A stretch of DNA of 64,000 nt, from contig NZ_VIRV01000001.1 in the NCBI RefSeq assembly GCF_019754295.1, positions 465,089 through 529,088 on the forward strand, in the 5' to 3' direction. A program made the position numbers and the translations under genes. The first letter of the stretch is position 1. The number at the start of each line of letters is the position of its first letter. Positions 8,461-16,889 of this stretch are shown here, in pieces. Under the pieces are notes generated by a model. The model did not search any database, was not told the DNA's origin, and saw nothing but the letters and a program-made list of their open reading frames with translations. The DNA is from Sellimonas caecigallum (GTDB lineage: Bacteria; Bacillota; Clostridia; Lachnospirales; Lachnospiraceae).

Positions 8461-9282
8461 TTATTCCAATTTGATTGGTATTTCAATTTGTGTGATATAG
8501 TCGTTGAAATTGTCAATAACTGTTTCGTTGATACCCGTTTCATAAGAATACCCCGTCAAAGAGAATCTTTGCTTATCGGCATAATCAAGGATTTCTTTGT
8601 ATCTGCCCGGCAGCTTATCCCAACTGCCTTTGCAGAAAGCCCTCAGATATTTTCCGGCGGGTTTGGTATGCAATCCTCTTTTTGATATAGGGGTTGGAAG
8701 TTCAAAGTATAAAGCGGAATAGTTTTGAAAATCTCCCCGGTATAGACTTTCGACCGGAATCATGGAGCCGTATGCGGCATCATGCAGATGGTGTAACTGG
8801 TATTGTTTTGTTTTGTTAATCATGCTCTCAATTTCTGTTTCAGCACTTGCGTTTTCATTTGTCGGCACAGTAACTAAGTATGATTTTTTCTGCTCTATGA
8901 TACAAATACTTGCTAAATCAATGTTCAGGATTGTTGACATATCTTGATGACGGCTTACCAAAGCTTGTCGAATACTTTTCAAATTAGAAATCGTGTGATT
9001 TAACTCGGTAATTTTTCCCCGCAATAGCTGCTCCATATTCTCCGCAGAACGGTTTGACAAAAAAGTCTGGATTTCTGGAATCGACACATTTAATTCTCGC
9101 AGCATTAAAATGGTTTCCAAGGTGGGGCTTTGAAAGTAAGTGTAATAGCGATACCCGTTTTCTCCAACGACAGCAGGTTTTAACAAACCGATTTCGTCAT
9201 ACCACATCAAGGTCTTTTTAGTTACTCCGTGTATGGCTGCAAATTGCCCGATTGTAAACAATTTGTTATGTTCTGAAAGCAT
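8461..9282 (-). CDS. MerR family regulator with GyrI-like effector domain
   Basis: Transcription factor of 273 residues. A winged helix-turn-helix typical of MerR (LFTIGQFAAIHGVTKKTLMWYDEIGLL, residues ~8-34, written here as its ends LFTIGQF and WYDEIGLL) is followed by a coiled dimerisation helix and a C-terminal GyrI-like/BmrR-type small-molecule binding domain. The ATG at 9280-9282 is chosen over an upstream in-frame start because GGGGGA lies 8 nt before it. It is divergent from a GNAT gene, which it may control. It belongs to an accessory island. Confidence 0.82.
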   Translation of the reverse strand: MLSEHNKLFTIGQFAAIHGVTKKTLMWYDEIGLLKPAVVGENGYRYYTYFQSPTLETILMLRELNVSIPEIQTFLSNRSAENMEQLLRGKITELNHTISNLKSIRQALVSRHQDMSTILNIDLASICIIEQKKSYLVTVPTNENASAETEIESMINKTKQYQLHHLHDAAYGSMIPVESLYRGDFQNYSALYFELPTPISKRGLHTKPAGKYLRAFCKGSWDKLPGRYKEILDYADKQRFSLTGYSYETGINETVIDNFNDYITQIEIPIKLE

Positions 9283-9311
9283 TTCAAAATCCCCCTTGCC
9301 TATCCTGTTAC

Positions 9312-9350
9312 AGTATAGTTTATTATACTTCATGTGGAAAGAAAGAACAA
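9312..9350 (-). promoter_or_regulatory. MerR promoter with palindrome
   Basis: On the minus strand TTGTTC (9345-9350) and TATAAT (9322-9327) with a 17-nt spacer. A perfect palindrome AGTATA-N6-TATACT (9312-9329) overlaps the -10 region and could be the operator in the MerR/GNAT divergent interval. Confidence 0.5.
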
Positions 9351-9380
9351 ACAGTTTGCCGATAAAAAGGAGTATGGGTC

Positions 9381-9956
9381 ATGGAGATAAAAAGGATTTG
9401 TCAGAACCAATGGAGTGATGTAAAAAACATCTATCTGGAAGCCTTTCCAAAAGCGGAAAGAAAGCCGTTTTTTCTCTTAAAACGTGCTGTCCGAAAAGAA
9501 AAATCGGAAATTTGGGTAGCGTCGGAAAACGGTGTTGTCGCCGGATTTATTGTGCTTATCCCTTATCACGATATGATTTTGGTTGAATATTTAGCTGTTT
9601 CAAATCAGATACGCAGTAAAGGAACCGGTAGCAAAATACTCGGTAAAATATGCAGACAGTATGAGAATCAGCGTATCTTGCTGCTGATTGAAGAAATAGA
9701 CGAAACTGCTCATAACCTTGAACAGAGGATCGCCCGGAAACGGTTTTATTTGAAAAACGGCTTTGAATCTTCTGGCGTTTTTATACAGGGTGTCAGTGGA
9801 AATATGGAAATATTGTGTCATGGTGGGAGTATTTCAGGTAATGAATTTATCGCTGTTCAAACCCATGCACTCGGTAGGATATTGTTTGGATTGTCTAAGA
9901 CAAAAGTTATAGCAGAAACAGGAAGTCACGAAGAGAACAGAACCAGAACAAAATGA
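9381..9956 (+). CDS. GNAT family N-acetyltransferase
   Basis: Acetyl-CoA dependent acetyltransferase of 191 residues. The GNAT core is visible: substrate-side strands with VVAGFIVLIPY, the ILVEYLAVSNQIRSKGTGSKIL block with the acetyl-CoA pyrophosphate loop (Q/RxxGxG type), and FYLKNGFESSG near residue 130. The substrate is unknown. The gene is divergent from the MerR regulator, has an AAAGGAG ribosome-binding site 8 nt before the ATG, and its stop codon overlaps the start of the next broken GNAT gene (ATGA). Confidence 0.82.
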   Translation: MEIKRICQNQWSDVKNIYLEAFPKAERKPFFLLKRAVRKEKSEIWVASENGVVAGFIVLIPYHDMILVEYLAVSNQIRSKGTGSKILGKICRQYENQRILLLIEEIDETAHNLEQRIARKRFYLKNGFESSGVFIQGVSGNMEILCHGGSISGNEFIAVQTHALGRILFGLSKTKVIAETGSHEENRTRTK

Positions 9957-10046
9957 GCGAATCCATTATCTTTCGGGAATTTGAGGAATCCGACCGTCCG
10001 GCATTGGAACAGGTAATCCGGGAAACGCAGAAAGGGGGAATTTACG
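9953..10046 (+). pseudogene. GNAT N-terminal stub
   Basis: Starts ATGA-overlapping the previous gene and encodes MSESIIFREFEESDRPALEQ, about 28 residues that match in layout the start of the second broken GNAT gene at 10450. The similarity then stops and the reading frame runs into the start of the membrane protein gene. It is probably a deletion remnant. Confidence 0.5.
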
Positions 10047-10457
10047 ATGTATTTATTACTTCTAATCGCAATCATAGGGTTAAAAACACTATTATGCAAA
10101 GGGTTAGCAATAGGCGTTTTTCTATTAGCATTTTGGATAAAGGGTAGGCAGCTTCGATTTAACTCTGATGAATGGGATAATTTTTTTCTATCTCTGCCAG
10201 AAGCAAAGGTACAACAATATGCCATAGGAATTTATCTTACAGCCGCAGTGGTTTCGTCCGTTATCAGTTACTTTATTCTTGAATCAGCCGGTTATAGACA
10301 CAGTTTAGGAATAGCTGTATTGATTTTTATAGGCGGGCTGGCAATCACGGCCTATAAATGGCACACAAAAGGAAGAGATTATTTGCTAAAAAGGTATCAG
10401 GAGATACCTAAAACAATTTTAGAGAGAAAAGAAAAGGAACACCGTGAGAATGAGTGA
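10047..10457 (+). CDS. Small membrane protein of unknown function
   Basis: A 136-residue protein that I do not recognise. It has a hydrophobic N-terminus (residues ~1-29), a polar middle containing FNSDEWDNFF, two further membrane segments (~60-80 and ~87-105) and a basic, charged C-terminal tail (RKEKEHRENE). The ATG follows AGGGGG at 8 nt spacing. The last codons overlap the start of the broken GNAT gene downstream by 8 nt. It lies inside the accessory island between two GNAT remnants. Confidence 0.6.
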   Translation: MYLLLLIAIIGLKTLLCKGLAIGVFLLAFWIKGRQLRFNSDEWDNFFLSLPEAKVQQYAIGIYLTAAVVSSVISYFILESAGYRHSLGIAVLIFIGGLAITAYKWHTKGRDYLLKRYQEIPKTILERKEKEHRENE

Positions 10458-10785
10458 ACAGATTATTTTAAGAGCGTATCAGAAAACAGACCAGAAAGCA
10501 CTGGAAAATGTGGTGCGGGAAGCATGAAAATATGACCGCTTCTGTTCCCATAAAACAGCAGCAAAAATGGCAAAAGTATATTTGAACAGTTGCCTTACCA
10601 ATCAAACCTTTACAAGAGTTGCAGAGATAGACGGCGAACCGGTTGGCATTATCATTGGGAAAGATATTCAGAACCACAAATGCCCCTTTTCCCTGCGTAT
10701 CAAGTGGATACAATCAATCGTTTCGCTTTATATATCCAGAGAGGGGCGGGAAATCTCTAAAATATTTGAGTGCGTGCAAGGTTAA
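10450..10785 (+). pseudogene. GNAT acetyltransferase pseudogene with in-frame TGA
   Basis: The frame starts MSEQIILRAYQKTDQKALEN, meets TGA at 10525-10527, and continues in the same frame as KYDRFCSHKTAAKMAKVYLN through AEIDGEPVGIIIGK to a stop at 10783-10785. Relatives I recall carry Trp at the TGA position, so TGG to TGA is the likely change. The acetyl-CoA binding C-terminal half is missing altogether, so the copy is dead even without the stop codon. Confidence 0.7.
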
Positions 10786-10893
10786 GAAAAACAAAAGGAA
10801 TATCACAAGAGGATCTTGCAGATAAAGTCGGTGTTTCAAGACAAGCTGTTTCTAAATGGGAAAGCAAGCAAAGTACACCAGATTTAGAAAATG
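10770..10893 (+). pseudogene. Xre-type HTH regulator fragment
   Basis: Encodes LRKTKGISQEDLADKVGVSR and then QAVSKWESKQSTPDLEN, a complete Xre/Cro helix-turn-helix, but similarity ends abruptly at about 10890 where unrelated GC-rich sequence begins. It overlaps the end of the GNAT pseudogene. No native start codon or C-terminal domain remains. Confidence 0.6.
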
Positions 10894-10894
10894 A

Positions 10895-10979
10895 ACGGCG
10901 CTTCGCGCCGTCGTTGACAGTCCCGCCCGACTTTGCTGGTAGGCAATCATGGGGCGACATCAAGGAGTGCTGTCGCCCC
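10895..10979. repeat. Two GC-rich hairpins between island fragments
   Basis: ACGGCGC-TTC-GCGCCGT (10895-10911) and GGGGCGACA-N11-TGTCGCCCC (10951-10979) are perfect stems in the 115 nt between the Xre and sigma fragments. This leader resembles sequence upstream of the small sigma-like genes of conjugative transposons; that link is from memory. Confidence 0.5.
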
Positions 10980-11007
10980 GCACTATTATCAGAGAGGGGA
11001 AATTTCC

Positions 11008-11109
11008 ATGACCGAAGATGAAGCCTACAAAGTGCATATCCAGTACACATTTAATGCCTTTTGCAAGATTGTGGAGCATGTTCCTACCCTTTCATTCCGC
11101 TCATCGTAA
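11008..11109 (+). pseudogene. Truncated sigma-like gene of an integrative element
   Basis: The ATG at 11008 follows a GAGAGGGGA ribosome-binding site and encodes MTEDEAYKVHIQYTFNAFCK, the start of small sigma-70-like proteins found in Firmicutes conjugative elements. After about residue 22 the similarity is lost and the frame runs antisense into the end of the ABC permease gene, stopping at 11107-11109. The junction between element and chromosome therefore lies near 11070-11080. Confidence 0.55.
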
Positions 11110-11896
11110 TCCCTTCCTGGAACTTGGACTGCAAGATCAGATAGAAAATAAACGGTGGAAGGAAGGTCACGGCAGCCCCTGCCATAACTAACCCCATATC
11201 CGTATCATACGCCGTTTTCATAGAGCTTACAGCAATCGGCAGCGTCCTCATCTCAGACTGTGTCGTCGATACGAGCGGCCATAAGAAGTTGTTCCACGCA
11301 CCGACAAACGTAAAGATCGCAAGTGTCAGCATGGATGACTTGACAAGCGGAAGGATTACTTTCCACAGTATTTTCACATCCCCTGCTCCATCGATTTTTG
11401 CGGATTCGATCAGCTCTTTGGGCACGCCCAGTATCGCCTGTCTCATGATGAAAACGCCAAAAGCTGTCGGCAGCGGCAAAATCAGGGCTTTGAACGTGTT
11501 GATCCATCCGAATCCCCGAATGATCAGGTAAAGGGGTACAATGATCACTTCTGACGGAACAATCATTGTCATCATCAGAAAAAGAAAAATCTTATCGTTT
11601 CCTTTGAATTTAAGTTTCGCAAACGAATAACCGGCAAGGGAACTGCACAATAACGCCAATGCGACTCCTCCTAACGCCACGATGACACTGTTCATAAAAT
11701 ACCGGAAGAAATGGCCTGTGGTAAATATCTTTACATAGTGCTGAAATGTGACGTCGGAAAGGGAAAAGGAAAAATCATATGCGTTCAGCGTACTCTTCAA
11801 AGACATGAGGATCATGTATACAAAAGGGAGTACGCAGAACAGCGCTGTCACGAGCAGCAGTACATCGCAGATTACTTTTGGAATTCTTTTTTTCAT
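11084..11896 (-). CDS. Sugar ABC transporter permease (MalG/CUT1 type)
   Basis: Inner permease of 270 residues with six membrane helices. The EAA loop, which docks the ATPase, is in ELIESAKIDGAGDVKILWKV, with the conserved ...A..DGA...... G pattern. The natural family ending (EGITMSGMKG) is intact. It is the third gene of a transporter operon, 12 nt after the first permease. No ATPase gene is present; CUT1 systems of Firmicutes often use a shared MsmX-type ATPase. The island junction lies about 10 bp beyond its stop codon, so any downstream genes of the operon were separated from it. Confidence 0.88.
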   Translation of the reverse strand: MKKRIPKVICDVLLLVTALFCVLPFVYMILMSLKSTLNAYDFSFSLSDVTFQHYVKIFTTGHFFRYFMNSVIVALGGVALALLCSSLAGYSFAKLKFKGNDKIFLFLMMTMIVPSEVIIVPLYLIIRGFGWINTFKALILPLPTAFGVFIMRQAILGVPKELIESAKIDGAGDVKILWKVILPLVKSSMLTLAIFTFVGAWNNFLWPLVSTTQSEMRTLPIAVSSMKTAYDTDMGLVMAGAAVTFLPPFIFYLILQSKFQEGITMSGMKG

Positions 11897-11908
11897 GTTC
11901 TCATCCTC

Positions 11909-12796
11909 CTATATTTCCGAAGCTTCCCGCTTCATGAACCCTTTTTGCAGCATAAGAAGGGAAAGGACGATCAGAAACAGAAGATTGGATACTGCCATGG
12001 CATATCCCGCTTTCCCGTTCTGAAATGTCTGGTCATACGCGTACATGACCATCGTCAAAGTGGAGTTGGACGGACCTCCCCCTGTCATCGTATAGATCAG
12101 GTCAAAGCTCTGAAGCGACATGACAACGCTTAAAAAAACATCCATGATGATGGCTGGTTTCAGAAGAGGGAGCGTAATATGGATAAATCTTTGCATTACC
12201 CCTCCGCCGTCCACTTTTGCCGCCTCATAATAGCTGTCTGGGATCGCAGTAAGAGAAGCCAGGTTCAGTACCATATAGTATCCAAAATTTTTCCACACCA
12301 TGATCATTGCCACTGTAATGATCGCTGTTGTACTGCTGCCAAGGAGCATGCCCGTGTCAATTCCGAACGCAGAGAAGAAACCCTGGATCACAGGGTTTCT
12401 TCCGTTTAACATTGTTTTCCACACTGTCCCTACAACTGCGCTCGATGAAATAACAGGGATAAAAATCGCCGCTTTTGCAATCTTTCCTGCCAGACTGTTC
12501 TTTCTTGCCGCGATCAGCGTGGCAAAAAGAACAGAAAGCACGACCTGAAGCGGAACCACCATGATCATGATCTTTAGTGTGTTTCCTAAAGCAAGGTGCA
12601 TTTTCTCATCTGTCAGAAGTCTTTTATAATTTTCCAGTCCCAGAAATTCCGGCGGCAGCAGCAAGTTATATTTCATAAAACTGAAAATAACCGAAATCAC
12701 AAGGGAGGCAACCACAAAAGTCAGAAGAATCAGGCTGATCGGCATCACATATCCGTATGGCGCTATACTTCTCCAGAATTTTCTCTGTTTTTTCAT
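11909..12796 (-). CDS. Sugar ABC transporter permease (MalF/CUT1 type)
   Basis: Membrane subunit of 295 residues with six predicted helices. The EAA loop is SYYEAAKVDGGGVMQRFIHI, and the family end region (NLLFLIVLSLLMLQKGFMKR) is present. It pairs with the MalG-type permease 12 nt downstream and with the binding protein 12-15 nt upstream. The second of two adjacent ATGs is chosen because GGAG is then correctly spaced. The substrate is set by the binding protein and is unknown. Confidence 0.88.
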   Translation of the reverse strand: MKKQRKFWRSIAPYGYVMPISLILLTFVVASLVISVIFSFMKYNLLLPPEFLGLENYKRLLTDEKMHLALGNTLKIMIMVVPLQVVLSVLFATLIAARKNSLAGKIAKAAIFIPVISSSAVVGTVWKTMLNGRNPVIQGFFSAFGIDTGMLLGSSTTAIITVAMIMVWKNFGYYMVLNLASLTAIPDSYYEAAKVDGGGVMQRFIHITLPLLKPAIIMDVFLSVVMSLQSFDLIYTMTGGGPSNSTLTMVMYAYDQTFQNGKAGYAMAVSNLLFLIVLSLLMLQKGFMKREASEI

Positions 12797-12811
12797 CATA
12801 TCTCCTTTACA

Positions 12812-14107
12812 CTACTCTTTATCTGCCCAGTATTCTTCCAGCGCCGCATCCCCATATTCTGCCGCATCATCCATGGCGGTCTTTGCGTCTTTCTTTCCTT
12901 CCATCATAGCCTGAAGCTCGGATGCAAGGTTTGTGAGGATATCGCTACCACAAGGTCCTACCTGAAGCGGGCGATATTTGTCGCGGTCTTCTGTAACGAT
13001 CCGTTCCATCTTTTCATCTCCCTGATACGGCTCACTCTTTGTGAGAGGAGCGCCGGAAGCGATTTTGTGGTATTCTGTCATAAATTCAGAACCTGTGATA
13101 TATTTGATCAGTTTCATGCAAAGTTCTGGATTTTCTGCCTGAGAAGACAGCGTCATACAGTCTGTCGCCCCGAATGTGCCATAATCTTTATTTTTCAATG
13201 ACGTCACATAATTCCAGTTCAGATTCGGATATGATTCTTTAAACAATCCTTCCTGGATAGATGAGGAACGCGTCACTCCAAATGCCGCTTTTCCCTGCCC
13301 AAAAATGGTGGAAAATGCATCCTCCGCCGCAAGGGACATAAAGTTTTCCGGCATGTATGGTTTCAGGCTCAGGAAAAACTCCGCCGCCTCTACTCCCGCT
13401 TCGTCATTAAACTTCACACTCTTCAGATCGTCATTGTAGATATCTGTGCCTGACTGCCACAGAAGGCTGTAAAAGTAAGCGTTCAAAAGATACAGCATAT
13501 TCATGCTTCCATTGTTGAATCCGACCGCATAGCCGTACTGATCGATCTTTCCGTCTCCGTCAGTATCTTTCGTCGCTTTTTCGCAGATCCGCTTGAAATC
13601 TTCCCATGTTTCCGGCGGCTGCTCTCCCAGCTCATTCAGGATATCTTCATTGTAGTACAAAACAAACGGAACCCCTGTCACAACCGGAAAACCATACTGC
13701 CCGTCCATCATGTATCCGTGATCCAGGTACAGGTATTCTTCTTTGTCTTCATCAGTAATATATTCACTCATGTCAGCTACCGCCCCTGAATCAATGTATG
13801 TTGGGAACATTTCCGCATACATGTATCCGATATCCGGCAAATCCTGGGAAGCGGCTCCTGTAGCCCATTTCTCTTCATAGTTTTCCCAAGGAAGCACTTC
13901 CATGTCAATCTCACAGTTATTTTCCTTTTCGAATTTCTCCAAAAGCGGTGTCCAGTTTTCTTCCACAGCGTCGTCAAGTGCAGGCACCCACATGGAGATT
14001 TTCTCTTTCCCATCTTTCCCCTTATCTTCTGATTTACCGCCGCATCCTGCCAAAAGACCGCTTACCATTGCAGCGCACAGAAGTACACTGATCATTTTCT
14101 TTTTCAT
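12812..14107 (-). CDS. Sugar-type ABC transporter substrate-binding lipoprotein (CUT1)
   Basis: Extracellular binding protein of 431 residues anchored by a lipoprotein signal: KKKM, hydrophobic core, lipobox LLAGC. The mature part has the family 1 solute-binding fold (GVPFVLYYNEDILNELG, PPETWEDFKRICEKATKDTD). It also contains a short calcium-like loop (DTDGDGKIDQYG). Family members bind oligosaccharides, glycosides or glycerophosphodiesters. Its own promoter is 40 nt upstream, so transport may be transcribed separately from the upstream methyltransferase genes that share its direction. RBS GGAGG; the second of two ATGs is used. Confidence 0.88.
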   Translation of the reverse strand: MKKKMISVLLCAAMVSGLLAGCGGKSEDKGKDGKEKISMWVPALDDAVEENWTPLLEKFEKENNCEIDMEVLPWENYEEKWATGAASQDLPDIGYMYAEMFPTYIDSGAVADMSEYITDEDKEEYLYLDHGYMMDGQYGFPVVTGVPFVLYYNEDILNELGEQPPETWEDFKRICEKATKDTDGDGKIDQYGYAVGFNNGSMNMLYLLNAYFYSLLWQSGTDIYNDDLKSVKFNDEAGVEAAEFFLSLKPYMPENFMSLAAEDAFSTIFGQGKAAFGVTRSSSIQEGLFKESYPNLNWNYVTSLKNKDYGTFGATDCMTLSSQAENPELCMKLIKYITGSEFMTEYHKIASGAPLTKSEPYQGDEKMERIVTEDRDKYRPLQVGPCGSDILTNLASELQAMMEGKKDAKTAMDDAAEYGDAALEEYWADKE

Positions 14108-14147
14108 CATTCTCCTCCTTTAATTCATCACGTTTTGCTTAGACACT

Positions 14148-14177
14148 ATTATAGTTATTTCTTCCTCTTGTTAGCAA
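14148..14177 (-). promoter_or_regulatory. Promoter of the sugar ABC operon
   Basis: On the minus strand TTGCTA (14172-14177) and TATAAT (14148-14153) are 18 nt apart, between the methyltransferase operon and the binding-protein gene. A direct repeat ATTATCAT-T-ATTATCAT (14212-14228) lies upstream and may bind a regulator. Confidence 0.55.
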
Positions 14178-14224
14178 ATCGTTATTTTTTATGATCTTAT
14201 AGGTGTTTTCTATTATCATTATTA

Positions 14225-15286
14225 TCATAATGTAAGCTTTCTTACTTCATCCATCCAGATATCTAATTTCTTCCAATCTGTCTGGTATGGAACATCACAT
14301 CCACTGGCCATGATATAGCCTTTTTCACTGTCTTTTGCGATTCCGGCTTCTCGCCGGATCTCCTGCTGCAGCTCGCTTTTTGTCCCGTGCAGGATGATTC
14401 CTACCGGATCTATGTTTCCCATAAGAATCATCTGATGTCCCAGTTCTTCTTTGGCCTTCGCAAGATCCATGATATTGTCAAGGCTGATGGCACGTATCGG
14501 CATTTCCCGAAAATATCCCCATACTTTGTACGTATTTCCGCAGATATGCAAAGAGGGCCTTTGTCCGATTTTCTGAAACCCATACTCCATGAGTTCTTTC
14601 AGGTACGGGAACGCAAATTCCCGGAAATATTTCGGCGAGATCAGTGCCGGCGACGCCACCGGATCTGCCATTCGGAACCCATCTGCATACCCGGAAATCA
14701 TATCAATGGCATTTTTCATGCTGTCTGTCACGATGCGCAAAAGCCGGTGTACCATCTCCGGCTCCTTTCTGCAGTCTCTCAGAAAATACTCACACCCTCG
14801 AAGATTAGCCGCGATCGTAAACGGGCCCCCGATACTTGGGCAGACGTCCACAATCCCATCTGCGGCATCCCGGATCTGTTCTCCTGCTTCCCTGAAGAAC
14901 TTCATTCTTTCCGAGTCTGTCCGCAGCGGCTCCATTTGATCCAACATTTTGTAATCTGTCAGAAACCTGCCGGAAAAATAAGGCATTCCTTCTTTCGGAT
15001 AACAGATTTCTGCTCCCAGTCCCTCCGAAATCCCGATCGTATTTGGCCCGCAGCTCAGTTCATCGTGACCTAGCCTGTTGAATGCCGCTATTTCCGACAT
15101 TGCCATCTTCTTCGCATCGTGCCAGTATTCATCCGTTGTTGTACCTGTCAGTTTCCCTGTAATCTCTCCTATAAAGGGAATGACCGGAAGACGATCTATT
15201 GAGCTTTTTTCTTCCGTAGCCTGCTTTCGCTCCTTTGGAGTCATCTGATCCGCTGTATATTTTTCTGCTCTTATCATCTTTTCCAC
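14225..15286 (-). CDS. MtaA/UroD-family methyltransferase A
   Basis: A 353-residue protein of the uroporphyrinogen decarboxylase fold family that includes corrinoid-dependent methyltransferases. The zinc-thiol site of the methyltransferase branch is visible as HIC (in SLHICGNTYKVW) plus a later cysteine (MASGCDVPYQTD). Arginines expected at the N-terminus of true HemE decarboxylases are not seen. Its start overlaps the reductive activator gene by 13 nt, so it is in the same operon as the corrinoid protein. It could transfer a methyl group from a substrate to the corrinoid, or from the corrinoid to an acceptor. Confidence 0.8.
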   Translation of the reverse strand: MEKMIRAEKYTADQMTPKERKQATEEKSSIDRLPVIPFIGEITGKLTGTTTDEYWHDAKKMAMSEIAAFNRLGHDELSCGPNTIGISEGLGAEICYPKEGMPYFSGRFLTDYKMLDQMEPLRTDSERMKFFREAGEQIRDAADGIVDVCPSIGGPFTIAANLRGCEYFLRDCRKEPEMVHRLLRIVTDSMKNAIDMISGYADGFRMADPVASPALISPKYFREFAFPYLKELMEYGFQKIGQRPSLHICGNTYKVWGYFREMPIRAISLDNIMDLAKAKEELGHQMILMGNIDPVGIILHGTKSELQQEIRREAGIAKDSEKGYIMASGCDVPYQTDWKKLDIWMDEVRKLTL

Positions 15287-16889
15287 TTTTCCCGTCCTTT
15301 CCCCGGAAAGATCATACTCTCCGTAAATAATCTCTCATAATTTTCCGTCTCTGCCAGTTCCATATAGCTGATATCCTCTGCCAATATTTCTATTTCTCTT
15401 TTTGCCTTCGCTGACATCAGTGTCATGTACGCCCCGGTTTTGGAAGAATTTCCCACATAGATGATCTTGTCTTTGACAAATTCAGGCAAGATGCCTGTAC
15501 CAACAAGAGATTCTGCAGGAAGATGTGCTCCGAATTGTCCGGCGATCAGAACCTTTGAGAGCTCTTCCATGGAAATCCCGGCCCGGTTTAGAAGTGCCAA
15601 AAATCCAGAAAGAATCGCTCCTTTGGCCAGCTGTATCTGGCGAATGTCACCTTGTGTGACAAAAATTTCCGGATCATGATTTATTATAAACTCCCTTTTT
15701 GTTCCGTTCAGACGTATAAGAGACGAGCGGAAATCCGAATCCGGAATCGCTTCTTTTTTTACAAACACACCCGTATTTTTTACAATCCCCGTACGAAGCA
15801 GCTCTTTCATGACAGACAGGATCCCGCTTCCGCAAAGACCTTCTGGAGATTCCCCGCCGATGACCTGTACCTTTACTCCTCCTTGCTTGATGTGAACCTC
15901 CTCTATCGCCCCGTCGGCAGCTCTCATTCCGCATGTAATATTCATTCCTTCCAGTGCTGGTCCAGCTGCACAGGAACAGGAGAGAAGTTTGCCGCCGGAT
16001 GCCAACACGATTTCTCCGTTTGTGCCAATATCGATAAACAGGACATTTTCCTTCTCTTTTTGCAGTCCGCATACATAAGCTCCCGCGACGATATCCGCCC
16101 CGATATAGGACGATACTGACGGCAGACAGTAAAGGATGGTCTCCTTCCCTGCACGGATTCCGATTTTTTGTGCTTTTATCGTCTGTGCCTCTTTAAAAAC
16201 CGGCTGGTACGGTGCATGACCGATTTGTCTCGCGTCAATTCCCAAAAGCATGTGCAGCATCGTACAATTTGCCGCCACGTCGATCTCCGCTATATTTTCC
16301 GGGAAAACGCCGGCCTTTGTACACATATTTTCAATCATATGATTCAGCGCATCCACGATCGCTTTCTGTAGTTTGCCCACGCCGTCGTCCGGATGATCAT
16401 ACTCATAGGTAATGCGTGTAAGCACATCAAGCCCGAACTGTTTTTGAGGGTTGATCATGGAATCTTGGGCCAGAATCATCCCATCTTTCATATTTACAAG
16501 TTCTGTTACCACTGTCGTTGTACCGATGTCCACAGCAATGCCAAAGCCCTGTCGGAATTCTTTCTGAAAATCCGGCATATATCCGGATGTCATCACTTTT
16601 CCTGCCTTTTCTTGTGTCAGGAGTTCGATCTCCATGTCGTCTGTCACATCTGTCAAGCAGGCAAGCCGTATTCCTTCCTTGATCTCCTCTTTTTTCAGAA
16701 ATTTTTCCTCTGTCTCAGAAACCTTATTTTCCCATTCCCCAAGAAGACGCACTCTGCATTTTCCGCAGGTTCCTTTTCCGCTGCACGGATTTTCCACAAA
16801 ATATGTTCTCTTAAAAGAACTGTAAGCAGGTTTTCCGCCTGCTCACAGTTCAGCCTTATATCTGTCCCTTTTATTTTAATGACTGGCAT
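15274..16889 (-). CDS. Reductive activator of corrinoid protein (ferredoxin + DUF4445), frameshifted
   Basis: ATP-dependent activators of this family (RACo/RamA-like) reduce cob(II)amide back to cob(I)amide. Translation starts at 16889 (GGAGGAAGAAT before ATG; MPVIKIKGTDIRLNCEQAEN). The 2Fe-2S ferredoxin site is NPCSGKGTCGKC plus RLACLTD. The ASKHA ATPase part has GIAVDIGTTTVVTE and FIDIGTNGEIVLA. The N-terminal ~30 residues and the rest are in different frames: at 16798-16801 there are four A (T on the coding strand) where five would restore HIFVENPCSG. A GTG at 16797 could restart, but the product would lack the first ferredoxin strands. It overlaps both neighbours, a tight operon. Confidence 0.8.

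Larger units (their letters stand above)
8461..11075. mobile_element. Accessory island, remnant of an integrative element
   Basis: This segment carries a MerR regulator, a GNAT gene, two broken GNAT copies, a small membrane protein gene, a truncated Xre-type HTH and the first ~22 codons of a sigma-like gene of the kind carried by conjugative elements. Coding is fragmentary from 10450 onward. The right boundary is sharp, about 10 bp from the stop codon of a sugar ABC permease. No integrase, transposase or attachment repeats could be seen, so the left boundary is only approximate. Confidence 0.55.

Noticed and set aside
12596..13201. Open frame on the plus strand across the binding protein and permease genes
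   Set aside because: It lies opposite well-supported genes and shows no family motif.
16695..16889. Separate small gene before the corrinoid activator
   Set aside because: Its first 30 residues are the missing start of the ferredoxin domain; the rest is out-of-frame translation of the activator, so it is one frameshifted gene.
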